NCBI GenBank assembly: GCA_021775735.1
Contig: JAJFHG010000041.1
Location: 124,001 to 188,000, forward strand
Length of the DNA stretch: 64,000 nucleotides
Source: Hyphomicrobiaceae bacterium
GTDB lineage: Bacteria > Pseudomonadota > Alphaproteobacteria > Rhizobiales > Hyphomicrobiaceae
Direction: 5' to 3'
The notes below the pieces were generated by a model, which had not been told where the DNA came from, did no database searches, and was given only the letters and a program-made list of their open reading frames with translations. Position numbers and translations under genes: made by a program. Positions 55,705 through 64,000 of the stretch are shown one piece after another. Every line of letters starts with the position of its first letter. The first letter of the stretch is position 1.

Positions 55705-57059
55705 GAGCCTGCCACCCCAGTTTCGCCGAGCTTGCCGCCAACCTCTGTCAATAGTCCACGAAACTCAGGAAAGCTGGTATTAATCATGGTGATATCATCA
55801 ACGGTCACCGCCCGCTCACTGGCCAGCCCCATCACCAAAAACGCCATCGCCAGACGATGATCGAGATGCGTTGCAACGAGACCGCCGCCCGGCACCGTGT
55901 CCATCCCGTGTACCGTTAGGCTGTCCTCACCCACCGCAACGCGCACTCCGTTGGCTTTAAGCCCGTCTGCGGTTGCACTTAGTCGATCGCTTTCTTTGAC
56001 TTTGAGTTCGCCAAGTCCAAGCATTGTTGTCGTGCCTGATGCGAATGCAGCCAGTACCGCCAAGATTGGGTATTCATCAATCATGCTTGGTGCACGCTCG
56101 GCAGGAACGGTTACGCCTGAGAGTTTTGATGACCGCGCACATATGTCTGCAACGGGCTCTCCACCGGCTTCACGCTGGTTATGCAGCGTGATGTCTGCAC
56201 CCATCTCTTTTAGAGTTTCAAACAACCCAACGCGGGCGGGATTGATCAACACACCTTCAATCGTGATTTCTGAGTTCGGAACTAAAATGGCTGCTGCAAT
56301 CAAAAACGCTGCAGAACTTGGGTCCCCTGGCACTGTGATCGACTGACCGTCCAACTCATGCGGACCTGTCATTTCAATCTGACGTCCGCCTTGCCCATCG
56401 TTAAGATCAGATATCTTGATGTTGGCGCCAAAAGCTTGAAGCAGCCGCTCGGTGTGGTCACGTGTTGGCACGGGCTCAATAACCGTCGTTCGTCCCTGCC
56501 CCATGAGAGCCGCCAAAAGAATTGCACTTTTCACCTGCGCGGATGCAACCGGCAAGGTGTAGGTAATCGGCAGCGGGTCTGCCGTGCCACGCACAGTTAT
56601 CGGCAACGTGGCCTGATCGGGCTCAATCACCTCAAGCCCCATCTGTTGCAGAGGCGTCAGAACACGGCCCATGGGCCGCTTTGACAACGAATGATCACCT
56701 TCCATCCGCACTTCAATATCGTGGCCTGCAATCACGCCCATCATCAAACGTGTACCGGTCCCTGAATTGCCAAAGTCGATGGCACCATCTGGTGCAACCA
56801 AGCCACCAACCCCGCAGCCTGTCACTTTCCAACGCCCTTCGCCCAGTGGCTCAATTTTGGCGCCCAGCGCGCGTACTGCATCTGCCGTTGCGATCACATC
56901 TGAGGATTCTAAGAGCCCCTCAATGTCGGTGTGCCCCAAGGCCAAAGCACCAAAGATCAACGCCCGATGGGAAATCGATTTATCTCCTGGAACACGAATA
57001 CGACCGGAGAGTGCATCTGATTTAGACGATGAGAGGGGGTGATGATCGGCAGGTGTCAC
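55701..57059 (-). CDS. aroA: 3-phosphoshikimate 1-carboxyvinyltransferase (EPSP synthase, class II-like)
   Basis: 452 residues from GTG 57059; the frame is open to 57149 but the upstream part is not conserved. The signature GDKSISHRALIFGALA, the DFGNSGTGTRLMMG phosphate loop, SLSKRPMGRVL, and RDHTERLL with LRVKESDR-like (LKVKESDRL) motifs are intact. It is closest to the class II type (CP4-like), but the position that is Ala in the glyphosate-tolerant CP4 enzyme is Gly here (N-S-G-T). It makes EPSP in the shikimate pathway. GGAG lies a bit far upstream (14 bases). Confidence 0.94.
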   Translation of the reverse strand: MTPADHHPLSSSKSDALSGRIRVPGDKSISHRALIFGALALGHTDIEGLLESSDVIATADAVRALGAKIEPLGEGRWKVTGCGVGGLVAPDGAIDFGNSGTGTRLMMGVIAGHDIEVRMEGDHSLSKRPMGRVLTPLQQMGLEVIEPDQATLPITVRGTADPLPITYTLPVASAQVKSAILLAALMGQGRTTVIEPVPTRDHTERLLQAFGANIKISDLNDGQGGRQIEMTGPHELDGQSITVPGDPSSAAFLIAAAILVPNSEITIEGVLINPARVGLFETLKEMGADITLHNQREAGGEPVADICARSSKLSGVTVPAERAPSMIDEYPILAVLAAFASGTTTMLGLGELKVKESDRLSATADGLKANGVRVAVGEDSLTVHGMDTVPGGGLVATHLDHRLAMAFLVMGLASERAVTVDDITMINTSFPEFRGLLTEVGGKLGETGVAGS

Positions 57060-57306
57060 GGGCCAGACTGGCGCTCCATCATGAGGCTTAGGTGCTTCGT
57101 TTTCAGCAATAATTAGGTTTGCGGCATAGAGCCCACAGCGGCCACCCATGTCAACGTCGCCTGGATGGGGCCAAACTGAGCGCCCACCTCACTCTACGGG
57201 TTTTACACGCTGGATCGTGGCAGGACACTTTAGCCCTGGTTTTGACAGCCACGATGCGATATGGCAGAGGGCTCAAAAATTCCGACGATGAGAGGATGAG
57301 GATATC

Positions 57307-57684
57307 ATGGCCAGCAAAGCTGCGCGCGGGACAAAGCGCACCTGCCAGAATGACGATTGTGGATCGCGCTTTTATGATCTCAATCGCGATCCAATTGTCT
57401 GCCCGATCTGCGATTCTGAATATGTGGTCGCGACAGCGCCAGAACCTGAACCTGAGCCTGAGCCGGTCAAGGAAGAAGTGAAAGAAAAACCCGCTGAAGC
57501 CAAAGCTGAGAGTGGTGATGCTTTAGATGCCGCTGAGTCCATTGAAGATATCGAAGACAGTGACGACATTGACAGTGATGATGACAATGACACGTTCCTG
57601 GCAACTGATGATGACCAGGACGATACCGTTGTACCTGAGGTCATTGTTGGCTCGACCAAAAAAGGGGCGGCCGAAGATACCTAG
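57307..57684 (+). CDS. Conserved acidic zinc-ribbon-like protein (TIGR02300, FYDLN family)
   Basis: 125 residues. The N-terminal ~40 residues hold two C-x-x-C-type pairs (CQNDDC and CPICDS), a likely zinc ribbon, with the family hallmark FYDLNRDPIVCP. The rest is low-complexity, rich in Glu/Asp/Pro/Ala and ending in acidic runs. It belongs to an alphaproteobacterial family of unknown function, usually between aroA and a tRNA gene, as here. AGAGGATGAGGAT precedes the ATG. Confidence 0.9.
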   Translation: MASKAARGTKRTCQNDDCGSRFYDLNRDPIVCPICDSEYVVATAPEPEPEPEPVKEEVKEKPAEAKAESGDALDAAESIEDIEDSDDIDSDDDNDTFLATDDDQDDTVVPEVIVGSTKKGAAEDT

Positions 57685-57854
57685 CGCCTGCCACCCAAAG
57701 TCTCCTGGAGCTCTTTAAGTCACGTGTGAAGACACACAGACATACCGCCACTTCCAGCTTGAATGTTGACAGTGATCGGCTTAAGGACACATCTTCAGGT
57801 CTACGAACTTTTGCGGCCCACTGGCCGAGACACATGAGTTCCCAACCCAAAAAC

Positions 57855-57930
<76 letters not shown>

Positions 57931-58372
57931 TTTTCCTTTGCGCGACGCCGCCCGCCAACCCATCGCGCGGGTTTCGGTTCGAGGTTCCTGCTCTCACCTC
58001 CACCATAATTATGGAAATTAAACTTCCCCACTAAAACCTAACATGGTCGGTTCGACCACTTGGGTGGACGTTCAAAAAATCTGAACCAAATTCAGCAGCC
58101 TGCTATCGCCTCAATTGCGGACGATGCACCGCGCCGCGCGAAGGTCTCTGACACTGTTTCGTCGCGCGCTGACCCGATGGGTATACCTGCCTAATCGCCA
58201 GATGTCGGTACGGATAACGAAACACCAGCAGAGCCACCTAAATCCATGTGGGCGCGGCCCTGTGAACCAAAGTTTGACGTCTGAACCCTCGAGCGAAGCT
58301 CCGCCTGTAAGGCTGACATCTCCGCCGGTGGTAACCAACTTGCTGTCGTCCGTCGCACATGTGTGTTGATTA
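57931..58372. other. Intergenic stretch after tRNA-Ala
   Basis: 442 bases between the tRNA and the methyltransferase gene. Short frames here have no ribosome site or recognisable motif. I see no integrase, repeat or terminator. Confidence 0.4.
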
Positions 58373-59425
58373 ATGATAGCTTTTGAAAAATGTTGGCGTG
58401 TCTATAGCGGAGTTTGGAGTGATAAATTCCTTGAAACGTTTCTTAAATCTGGGATGACCGTGATGCTTGGGCACATTGATCGGCAGGCACTGCGCCGCCA
58501 GATTTACAAATGTAATTTCGCTGCGACGTCCGATATTAGGCGCCGGCATCGCCATCTTGATGCTGAAGCACGCGCGAAATTGAGTGATTTCACCAAAAAG
58601 CACTATTCAAACGTGAGTGATGAAGGCGATCTTGATGCCGCGTTAGCTGGCGCATTGATCGAAGACCGTTACGCAAACATTCCTTGGCTCAATGCAGCAT
58701 TGCCTTTGGATGGTGCCCAAATTCTTGAGATTGGCTGTGGAACAGGCGAATCAACGCTCGCTCTTGCAGAGCAAGGCGCAATCGTCACCGGGTTGGATGT
58801 TGATGATCATGCAATGCAGGTCGCTGACGAGCGATTGAAGCTGCATGATCTCAAAGCCGAGTTTGTGTGTGGCAATGCGTGTGATCTAGAGACACGCCTT
58901 CCCGGCAAAAAATTTGATGCCATCATTTTCTTTGCCTCCCTTGAACATATGACGCATCAAGAGCGATGCACTGCCATCGCTTCGACCTGGGACATGGTCC
59001 GGCCAGGCGGAATTTGGAGCGTTATCGAAGCACCAAATCGCCTATGGTTTTGGGACGGGCACACTTCGATGAGCAATTTCTACAACTGGCTTCCTGATGA
59101 TCTTGCTTGGCAGTGGGCACGACACGCCAAACGTGAAGCATTTTCCGAGGCCATTGATAGCGCCGCCGAAATCAACGGCGAGCTGTTGGCCCGTTGGGGT
59201 CGCGGTGTCTCATTTCACGAATTTGATGTGGTGTTTGGTGATGCACGAAAACTCGACATTGTAAGTGACAAAACCGGATTTTTAAGGCGATCTAATCCAT
59301 TCATGTTCGGGCACGGGTTGCTTTCACGCTCGGCACGTTACGAACGTTTTTTGCAACGGCTGGAGACCGGGCTTCATCCTGGCTTTTTTCGTCAGTATTT
59401 GGATATTATTATTCGTAAGTCTTAG
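58373..59425 (+). CDS. Class I SAM-dependent methyltransferase, unknown substrate
   Basis: 350 residues. The SAM-binding core shows ILEIGCGTGESTLAL (motif I), TGLDVDDHAM (acidic residue at the end of beta 2), and FDAIIFFASLEHMTH followed by MVRPGGIWSVIEAPNR, typical for class I methyltransferases. The N-terminal ~110 residues are an extra, partly helical region. Start is ATG 58373, but an ATG at 58454 is possible; neither has a clear ribosome site. It stands alone between tRNA-Ala and a decayed tRNA-Ala fragment, so it may be cargo of a small island. The substrate is not recognisable. Confidence 0.75.
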   Translation: MIAFEKCWRVYSGVWSDKFLETFLKSGMTVMLGHIDRQALRRQIYKCNFAATSDIRRRHRHLDAEARAKLSDFTKKHYSNVSDEGDLDAALAGALIEDRYANIPWLNAALPLDGAQILEIGCGTGESTLALAEQGAIVTGLDVDDHAMQVADERLKLHDLKAEFVCGNACDLETRLPGKKFDAIIFFASLEHMTHQERCTAIASTWDMVRPGGIWSVIEAPNRLWFWDGHTSMSNFYNWLPDDLAWQWARHAKREAFSEAIDSAAEINGELLARWGRGVSFHEFDVVFGDARKLDIVSDKTGFLRRSNPFMFGHGLLSRSARYERFLQRLETGLHPGFFRQYLDIIIRKS

Positions 59426-59830
59426 GTCCGCTTTGGGTCAAACCAAGACAACGGCCTTACTCCAAATTTCAAGTATGTCTAGGGCCACCAATTTCAGCAT
59501 TTGCTTTTTTGCCCGCACGTCTCTGCCCGCGCGTCTTGAAAGCGTGTGAAATGGTGTTGTAGAGGTCAGGGAGACACCTCCCCTCAATCCCACCAGCTCT
59601 AGATTTCCCTTGTCAACGTGATCAAAAATCTTGAACAAACCGATCGTTTCTGGTGTTCGATGATCCCCGCCAGGCACCTTGAAACATTTTGTGTCAACTC
59701 ATGAATGGAAGATTTCGGGATCGTTGTCGCCAGCTGAGAAGCGAAGATGAGACCTAATTCCTCTATGAGACAAATCAATGCAATGTCCTTACGATTGTGA
59801 TGTCAGACAGGGTACTGGTCGCAGTTAAAA
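59426..59830. other. Intergenic stretch with tRNA-Ala remnant
   Basis: 405 bases holding the decayed tRNA fragment at 59550-59595. The rest has no convincing gene or signal. Confidence 0.5.
59550..59595 (+). repeat. Decayed copy of tRNA-Ala 3' half
   Basis: Starts AATGGTGTTGTAGAGGTCAG and ends CCCACCA. It matches the anticodon-to-CCA half of the tRNA at 57885-57930 without gaps. The 5' half is absent and the T-loop is altered, so it is not a functional tRNA. With the intact tRNA it brackets about 1.6 kb containing the methyltransferase gene. Confidence 0.55.
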
Positions 59831-60556
59831 ATGACAGGAGCCAACCTTCCGATCATGGACTGGATTGAATTCATTTCAGCAGGACTTTTGTTCCTCGCCT
59901 CACATCGGTTGCCGACGATCGTCAGCGTTCGAAAACAGCTTGTGGGTGTGGTGGGCGAGCGGGGTTTCCTCTGCGCCTACTCAGTGTTGTCCTTGATCTT
60001 GCTCGCCTGGCTCATTGCTGCTTCAGGGCGTGCACCGTTTGTCGCGTTGTGGGGGCCTGCGCCCTGGCACGCCTGGGTCGCAATCATCGCGATGCCAGCG
60101 GCGTGTCTGCTTGTGGCATTTTCAATTGGGACACCCAATCCCCTGAGTTTTGGCGGTGGAGATGAGCGGCGTTTCGATCCCCAAAGACCTGGTGCCGTCG
60201 GATTTGCGCGGCATGGTTTGCTGTCGGCACTTGCAGTCTGGTCCGTCGTACATCTCATTGCGAATGGCAACGTCGCGCATGTCGTGCTGTTTGGACTGTT
60301 CGCTCTATTCTCTGGCTACGGAATGCTCCTCATCGACAAGCGCAAACAGCGACAACTCGGCATGAAGCGCTGGCGCGAACTTGCCCATGCGACCTCACTT
60401 TGGCCGGGTCAATCACTTGTCACCGGACGTTGGCAGCCGCACCTGTGGCCTATTGGAGCTGACACGGTTAAGCGTCTCGCCGCTGCCGTAGCCCTCTACG
60501 TCTGCGCACTCTGGATGCACGAAAGCCTGATCGGTATGAACCCGCTGCCGGGATAG
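59831..60556 (+). CDS. NnrU-family inner-membrane protein
   Basis: 241 residues with about six hydrophobic helices. The SHRLPTIVSVRKQL motif near the N-terminus and the later HPLNA-like region replaced by RHGLLSALAVWSVVHL are typical of NnrU, a membrane protein linked to nitric oxide reduction and, in plants, to zeta-carotene isomerisation (Z-ISO). An alternative start is ATG 59855. No denitrification gene is near. Substrate is not known. Confidence 0.82.
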   Translation: MTGANLPIMDWIEFISAGLLFLASHRLPTIVSVRKQLVGVVGERGFLCAYSVLSLILLAWLIAASGRAPFVALWGPAPWHAWVAIIAMPAACLLVAFSIGTPNPLSFGGGDERRFDPQRPGAVGFARHGLLSALAVWSVVHLIANGNVAHVVLFGLFALFSGYGMLLIDKRKQRQLGMKRWRELAHATSLWPGQSLVTGRWQPHLWPIGADTVKRLAAAVALYVCALWMHESLIGMNPLPG

Positions 60557-60594
60557 TGTGCGGCCGAACACCTGATTTTTTGCGTCAACAGGCA

Positions 60595-60622
60595 TTGCTT
60601 TGTTCTTGTTTTGTTCTATAAT
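60595..60622 (+). promoter_or_regulatory. Promoter of the imuA-imuB-dnaE2 operon
   Basis: TTGCTT (-35) and TATAAT (-10) separated by 16 bases. Transcription would start near 60629, which is also the first base of the imuA ATG, so the message is probably leaderless. The SOS box lies between and over the two elements. Confidence 0.7.
60602..60616. promoter_or_regulatory. LexA (SOS) box of alphaproteobacterial type
   Basis: GTTC-TTGTTTT-GTTC, an exact GTTC-N7-GTTC direct repeat, the LexA site of Alphaproteobacteria. It lies between the -35 and -10 elements of the imuA promoter and would block it until DNA damage. Confidence 0.9.
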
Positions 60623-60628
60623 GCGTTT

Positions 60629-61537
60629 ATGCATTCTGAGACTTCAACCCACCGCCTCTCTAGGCCTTTTGAAACGTCCAAACAAACTCTTGGGCGTGAG
60701 GCAAAACTCGTCGCCTTGCGCACTTTGATTGCAGCAACCGAGAGACGGAGCATTCCAAGAGAAATCAAGGGTCGTGGAGAGGTCGGGCGAACACCTTGGT
60801 GCACGGGACCTTGGTGCATGGGCATGCCGGGTGTTGATGCCAACCTCCCAGCATGTGGTTTGAACCGTTATGGTGCGCACGTGTTTTCAGGCACCACCTA
60901 TGGCGATACGACAGCAGCTTCGGGTTTTGTTTTAGCTTTAATAAAACGGCTCGCAGACGTTTCGCAATCATTGTCAACGCCACCTATCCTTTGGTGTCAA
61001 ACAGCTCACATGCACAATGAACTTGGCCCCATCCACGCCATGGGGTTGAAGACTTTTGGACTTGATAAAGAGCGCTTCCTCTTTGTCCACGCGCATAAAA
61101 ATAAAGATGCCTTATGGGCCTTGGAAGAAGGTGCGCGCTCATCAAGTTTACTTGCCGTCGTCGGGGAAGTCGGTGCGCTGTCTTTCACACAGACACGGCG
61201 ACTGTCTTTAGCTGCGGCAGAGGGTGGAACACCTGTGTTACTCCTCAGAGCGCATCACGAACTAAGCGCAAGTGCTTTTGAAACACGTTGGCGTATTGCA
61301 GCAGCGCCAAGCGCCCCTGATCCATTTGTATCAAGCATTCCAGGCCGTCCGCGATGGCAGGTAGAACTTGTCGGTTGCCGTGGCAGCAAACCTGGATCAT
61401 GGACTGTGGAGTGGAAGAATGAGACGCATCGTTTCTGTCTGGCTGAAAAATTTTCCTCTCGACCGCCTCAATTGGCAGATGCGCCAATCGGCACACCACA
61501 AATACACATCCTGCGAAAACGAGCTTCATCTGGATGA
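60629..61537 (+). CDS. imuA: ImuA, RecA-like mutagenesis protein
   Basis: 302 residues from ATG 60629. It is the small RecA-like partner of the ImuB/DnaE2 mutasome. It aligns with ImuA by its G-x-x-x-x-A-S-G-F core (DTTAASGFVLALIKRL), ILWCQT, and FVHAHKNKDALWALEEGARSS, but lacks the RecA ATP motifs in full form. The start fits a leaderless transcript. A GTPWCTGPWCMG segment near residue 55 has unusual Cys-Trp pairs. It overlaps imuB by about 119 bases. Confidence 0.88.
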   Translation: MHSETSTHRLSRPFETSKQTLGREAKLVALRTLIAATERRSIPREIKGRGEVGRTPWCTGPWCMGMPGVDANLPACGLNRYGAHVFSGTTYGDTTAASGFVLALIKRLADVSQSLSTPPILWCQTAHMHNELGPIHAMGLKTFGLDKERFLFVHAHKNKDALWALEEGARSSSLLAVVGEVGALSFTQTRRLSLAAAEGGTPVLLLRAHHELSASAFETRWRIAAAPSAPDPFVSSIPGRPRWQVELVGCRGSKPGSWTVEWKNETHRFCLAEKFSSRPPQLADAPIGTPQIHILRKRASSG

Positions 61538-63017
61538 GGCAACGCCCTTTGCACTGGTCCACAAACAGACAAATTGCTTGCAGATCGCAGCGATGAACAA
61601 AGCTGCCAGGCAGGGCAGTGTGCAACTTGGCATGCGGTTGACAGACGCCTGCTCGCTTCTGCCAACGCTCACGACGCAACCTTCTGATCCTGAAGCCGAT
61701 GCCTGCTTGTTAAGAAAACTGGCCAATTGGTGTCAGCGCTATACCCCTGTTGTCAGCATTGATGGTGCAGACGGCCTTCTCCTCGACATCACAGGTGCAG
61801 CACATCTATGCGGTGGCGAGGAGCCGTTGCTTTCTGATCTTAAAAAGAGACTTTCTGAAATTGGCTTTGAAAATCAATTGGGGCTTGCAAAAACACCTGG
61901 TGCAGCCTGGGCCATTGCGCGCTTTGCACATGTTCAAACACTTGCAGAGCGCATTATCCCTTCTGGTGATCTGAAGGCCTTTCTTGCTCCGTTACCGATC
62001 GCATCGCTGCGCTTGGACGAAAACGCACTTTATCTTCTCAAGCGTTTCGGTCTGAAAACTGTTTCTGATCTTTGTCGCATTCCACGCGCCAGTCTGAAAC
62101 GTCGGTTCCCTTCAAAAGAGGTTGGCGAAGCCGTCCTGCATCGGCTTGATCAGGCTTTGGGACAAGCGAACGAACCGCTGTTACCGCTCAAACCTGCACC
62201 CGCTTACCGCGAACACATCTCATACCCGGAACCAATTCTCGCAACCGAGAGTTTTCATCTTGGCTTACAAGATCTTTTGGAGCGCCTTTGTCAGCGCATG
62301 GAAAAGGATCGCAAAGGAACAACGGCTCTCACCTATGCAGCTTTTCACGCTGATGGTGGTGTTTCACAGATCTCGATCGCGACGGCAGCGCCTTCACGAC
62401 ACGTTCCCCACTTGATGCATCTTTTTCATGATCGCATAGAAACGATCAATCCCGGCTTTGGGGTCGACCATCTTATTTTGTCTGCCGACACAGTCGAGAC
62501 ACTTACACCCGAACAACTTGCACTTACAGCATCTGCACCTGAACTCAGCGATAGTTATGGCGTGCATCAATTGATTGACCGGCTATCCAACCGGCTAGGT
62601 GCGAAAAATGTTCAACGTAGCATTGCTTGCGAAAGTCACATTCCAGAACGTGAGGAGCAACGTGTTCCGGCAATACAATCCACGGCTTCAGAAACGCAAA
62701 CCTCGCCACCAAAACCCCTGCGACCTATTCGTCTACTTAATCGGCCTGAGCCAATCAAAGTGATGGCTGAATTCCCTGAAGGACCTCCAATGCGGTTCAC
62801 CTGGCGTCGTGTGGCGCATCGGGTCGTGCGCGCTGAAGGGCCGGAACGCATCGCGCCAGAATGGTGGTCTGTGCCACGTAGGGAGAGACTTCGCACGCGC
62901 GACTACTATCGCGTTGAGGATGTGGAAGGGAGAAGGTTCTGGCTGTTCCGCGAGGGGCTTTATCGAGATCGTGAGCAGCATCTGCCAACATGGCACATCC
63001 ATGGCTTGTTCACATGA
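61419..63017 (+). CDS. imuB: ImuB, inactive Y-family polymerase-like protein
   Basis: 532 residues from ATG 61419 (MRRIVSVWLKNF). The Y-family palm is present, but the acidic metal residues are lost: the N-terminal site reads VSVWLKNFPLD, and the SIDEA motif reads SIDGADGL. It is the clamp-binding hub that brings DnaE2 to lesions. HhH and little-finger domains follow (~200-350). It overlaps imuA by 119 bases in another frame. It ends with an ATGA overlap with dnaE2. Confidence 0.93.
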   Translation: MRRIVSVWLKNFPLDRLNWQMRQSAHHKYTSCENELHLDEATPFALVHKQTNCLQIAAMNKAARQGSVQLGMRLTDACSLLPTLTTQPSDPEADACLLRKLANWCQRYTPVVSIDGADGLLLDITGAAHLCGGEEPLLSDLKKRLSEIGFENQLGLAKTPGAAWAIARFAHVQTLAERIIPSGDLKAFLAPLPIASLRLDENALYLLKRFGLKTVSDLCRIPRASLKRRFPSKEVGEAVLHRLDQALGQANEPLLPLKPAPAYREHISYPEPILATESFHLGLQDLLERLCQRMEKDRKGTTALTYAAFHADGGVSQISIATAAPSRHVPHLMHLFHDRIETINPGFGVDHLILSADTVETLTPEQLALTASAPELSDSYGVHQLIDRLSNRLGAKNVQRSIACESHIPEREEQRVPAIQSTASETQTSPPKPLRPIRLLNRPEPIKVMAEFPEGPPMRFTWRRVAHRVVRAEGPERIAPEWWSVPRRERLRTRDYYRVEDVEGRRFWLFREGLYRDREQHLPTWHIHGLFT

Positions 63018-64000
63018 GCTCTATTGAGATATCCGCATTGGACTATGCCGAACTTCAAGTCTCCAGTAATTTTTCGTTTTTACGTGGAGCCTCGCATCCT
63101 GACGAACTTGTTTCCACCGCTCAGGAGCGTGGACTGTCAGCCATTGCACTGACAGATCGCAACACACTTGCAGGTGTCGTTCGCGGTCACATCGCAGCAA
63201 AGCAGGTTGGTATTCCTTTTATTGTCGGCTGTCGCCTTGATCTGACGAACGGCCCAAGCCTGCTTTGTTATCCCACAGACCGCACGGCATATGGTCGCCT
63301 GTCACGCCTTCTGACTTGGGGCAAACGCCGCTCAGAAAAAGGCGAGTGCCATCTCACCCTTGAAGATGTCTATGCGCATGCAAGAGGACAGATTTTTATT
63401 CTTTTGCCGCCGAATGCATGGCACCATGATGAACTCACCCATAATGCACAAACCATTTCAGACCATCTTGGCAGCCCTTGTTTTCTATCCGCCCAATATA
63501 CCTATCGCAGTAATGACCGTCGCTGTATCGCCGAACTTGAGGTGATCGCCAAAAACGCAGGCACACCACTCGTTGCAACCGGCGATGTACTCTACCACAA
63601 GCCTGTCCGGCGACCGCTGCAGGATGTTGTCACCTGCATTCGAGAACATTGCACGATTTCAGACGCGGGCTTTCGTCTGGAAGCAAACGCGGAACGTCAC
63701 CTGCGTTCACCAAGCGAAATGATGCACCTGTTTTCCGGACACGAAGCTGCGTTGAAACGAACCATTGAGATCGCTAAGAGCTGCCGCTTTAATCTTGAAG
63801 AGCTTAGCTACAATTATCCAAATGAACCCGTTCCACCAGATAAAAGCCCACAACAACATCTAGAGGATTTGACATGGGGCGGGGCGGCGCGGCGCTATCC
63901 TAACGGCATTCCCGAAAAAGTCCGGGCAACACTTCAAAAAGAACTAAAGCTGATCGCCGAGTTGAATTTTCCACTCTACTTCCTGACCGTTCACGATATT
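63014..64000 (+). CDS. dnaE2: Error-prone DNA polymerase DnaE2, N-terminal part
   Basis: The first 329 codons are in the window; the gene runs off the right edge. The full protein is usually ~1050-1100 residues. The PHP domain opens YAELQVSSNFSFLRGASHPDEL, where several PHP metal histidines of DnaE1 are lost, and IALTDRNTLAG has Arg for His, as in other DnaE2 proteins. It is the translesion polymerase of the SOS mutasome with ImuA and ImuB. The ATG overlaps the imuB stop by four bases. Confidence 0.95.
   Translation, partial: MSSIEISALDYAELQVSSNFSFLRGASHPDELVSTAQERGLSAIALTDRNTLAGVVRGHIAAKQVGIPFIVGCRLDLTNGPSLLCYPTDRTAYGRLSRLLTWGKRRSEKGECHLTLEDVYAHARGQIFILLPPNAWHHDELTHNAQTISDHLGSPCFLSAQYTYRSNDRRCIAELEVIAKNAGTPLVATGDVLYHKPVRRPLQDVVTCIREHCTISDAGFRLEANAERHLRSPSEMMHLFSGHEAALKRTIEIAKSCRFNLEELSYNYPNEPVPPDKSPQQHLEDLTWGGAARRYPNGIPEKVRATLQKELKLIAELNFPLYFLTVHDI

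Noticed and set aside
59550-59595. A second functional tRNA gene
   Set aside because: Only the 3' half is present, the 5' acceptor and D arm are missing, and the T-loop and acceptor stem are altered.

Overview
The window is chromosomal DNA of an alphaproteobacterium of moderate GC, most likely Hyphomicrobiales (Rhizobiales) or a close relative. I infer this from the preserved gene order chvI-chvG-hprK-EIIA-HPr-ahcY-divL-tsaE-murU-addB-addA-trxA and aroA-cmk-rpsA-sppA-ihfB-lapA-trpF-trpB-trpA-accD-folC. A PhyR response regulator, the CtrA-pathway pseudokinase DivL, an AccD without its zinc ribbon and a GTTC-N7-GTTC SOS box before imuA-imuB-dnaE2 also fit. No 16S rRNA is present, so the genus is not determined. 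There are no CRISPR arrays, insertion sequences or phage genes.

Layout. 1-1066: start of a redoxin gene and a DMT-type exporter. 1227-8733: a Ser/Thr phospho-signalling island with a PP2C phosphatase, two FHA proteins, a transmembrane kinase whose external part is a seven-repeat WD40 propeller, a secreted TPR protein and a membrane protein with a degenerate nuclease domain. 8734-15385: a candidate small RNA, a lyase-like secreted protein, an FAD-linked 2-hydroxyacid dehydrogenase and two exported proteins built only of one repeated domain, with a perfect FNR-type site between them. 15421-18933: lipid kinase, an HU protein with a histone-like N-terminal tail, a HAD hydrolase with a similar tail, pyrE. 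19070-22575: general stress response locus (HWE histidine kinase, an unknown small protein, PhyR) plus a lone Flp pilin. 22753-25309: Crp/Fnr regulator, pentapeptide-repeat protein, HugZ-like protein.

25448-44903 is a mostly co-directional block: ChvI/ChvG envelope and acid sensing, HPr kinase with EIIA and HPr (a regulatory PTS), a TadG-like protein on the other strand, ahcY behind a structured leader, divL, a TsaE-sugar kinase fusion with a MurU-like partner (cell-wall sugar recycling), and the AddAB double-strand-break repair nuclease. trxA follows and ends convergently against folC. 45404-57059 on the minus strand is one long housekeeping run for tryptophan, fatty acid and folate synthesis, translation and the shikimate pathway.

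57307-64000: a conserved acidic zinc-ribbon-like protein, tRNA-Ala(GGC), a methyltransferase flanked by the tRNA and by a decayed copy of the tRNA 3' half, an NnrU-family membrane protein, and the SOS mutagenesis operon imuA-imuB-dnaE2, which runs off the right edge.

Most genes are familiar. The parts that stand out are the phospho-signalling island without any visible secretion system, the repeat-only exported pair with its FNR-type box, the unknown gene in the usual NepR position beside phyR, the tRNA-Ala remnant, the minus-strand small-RNA candidate with an anti-Shine-Dalgarno stretch, and the promoter of imuA, which appears to give a leaderless message.
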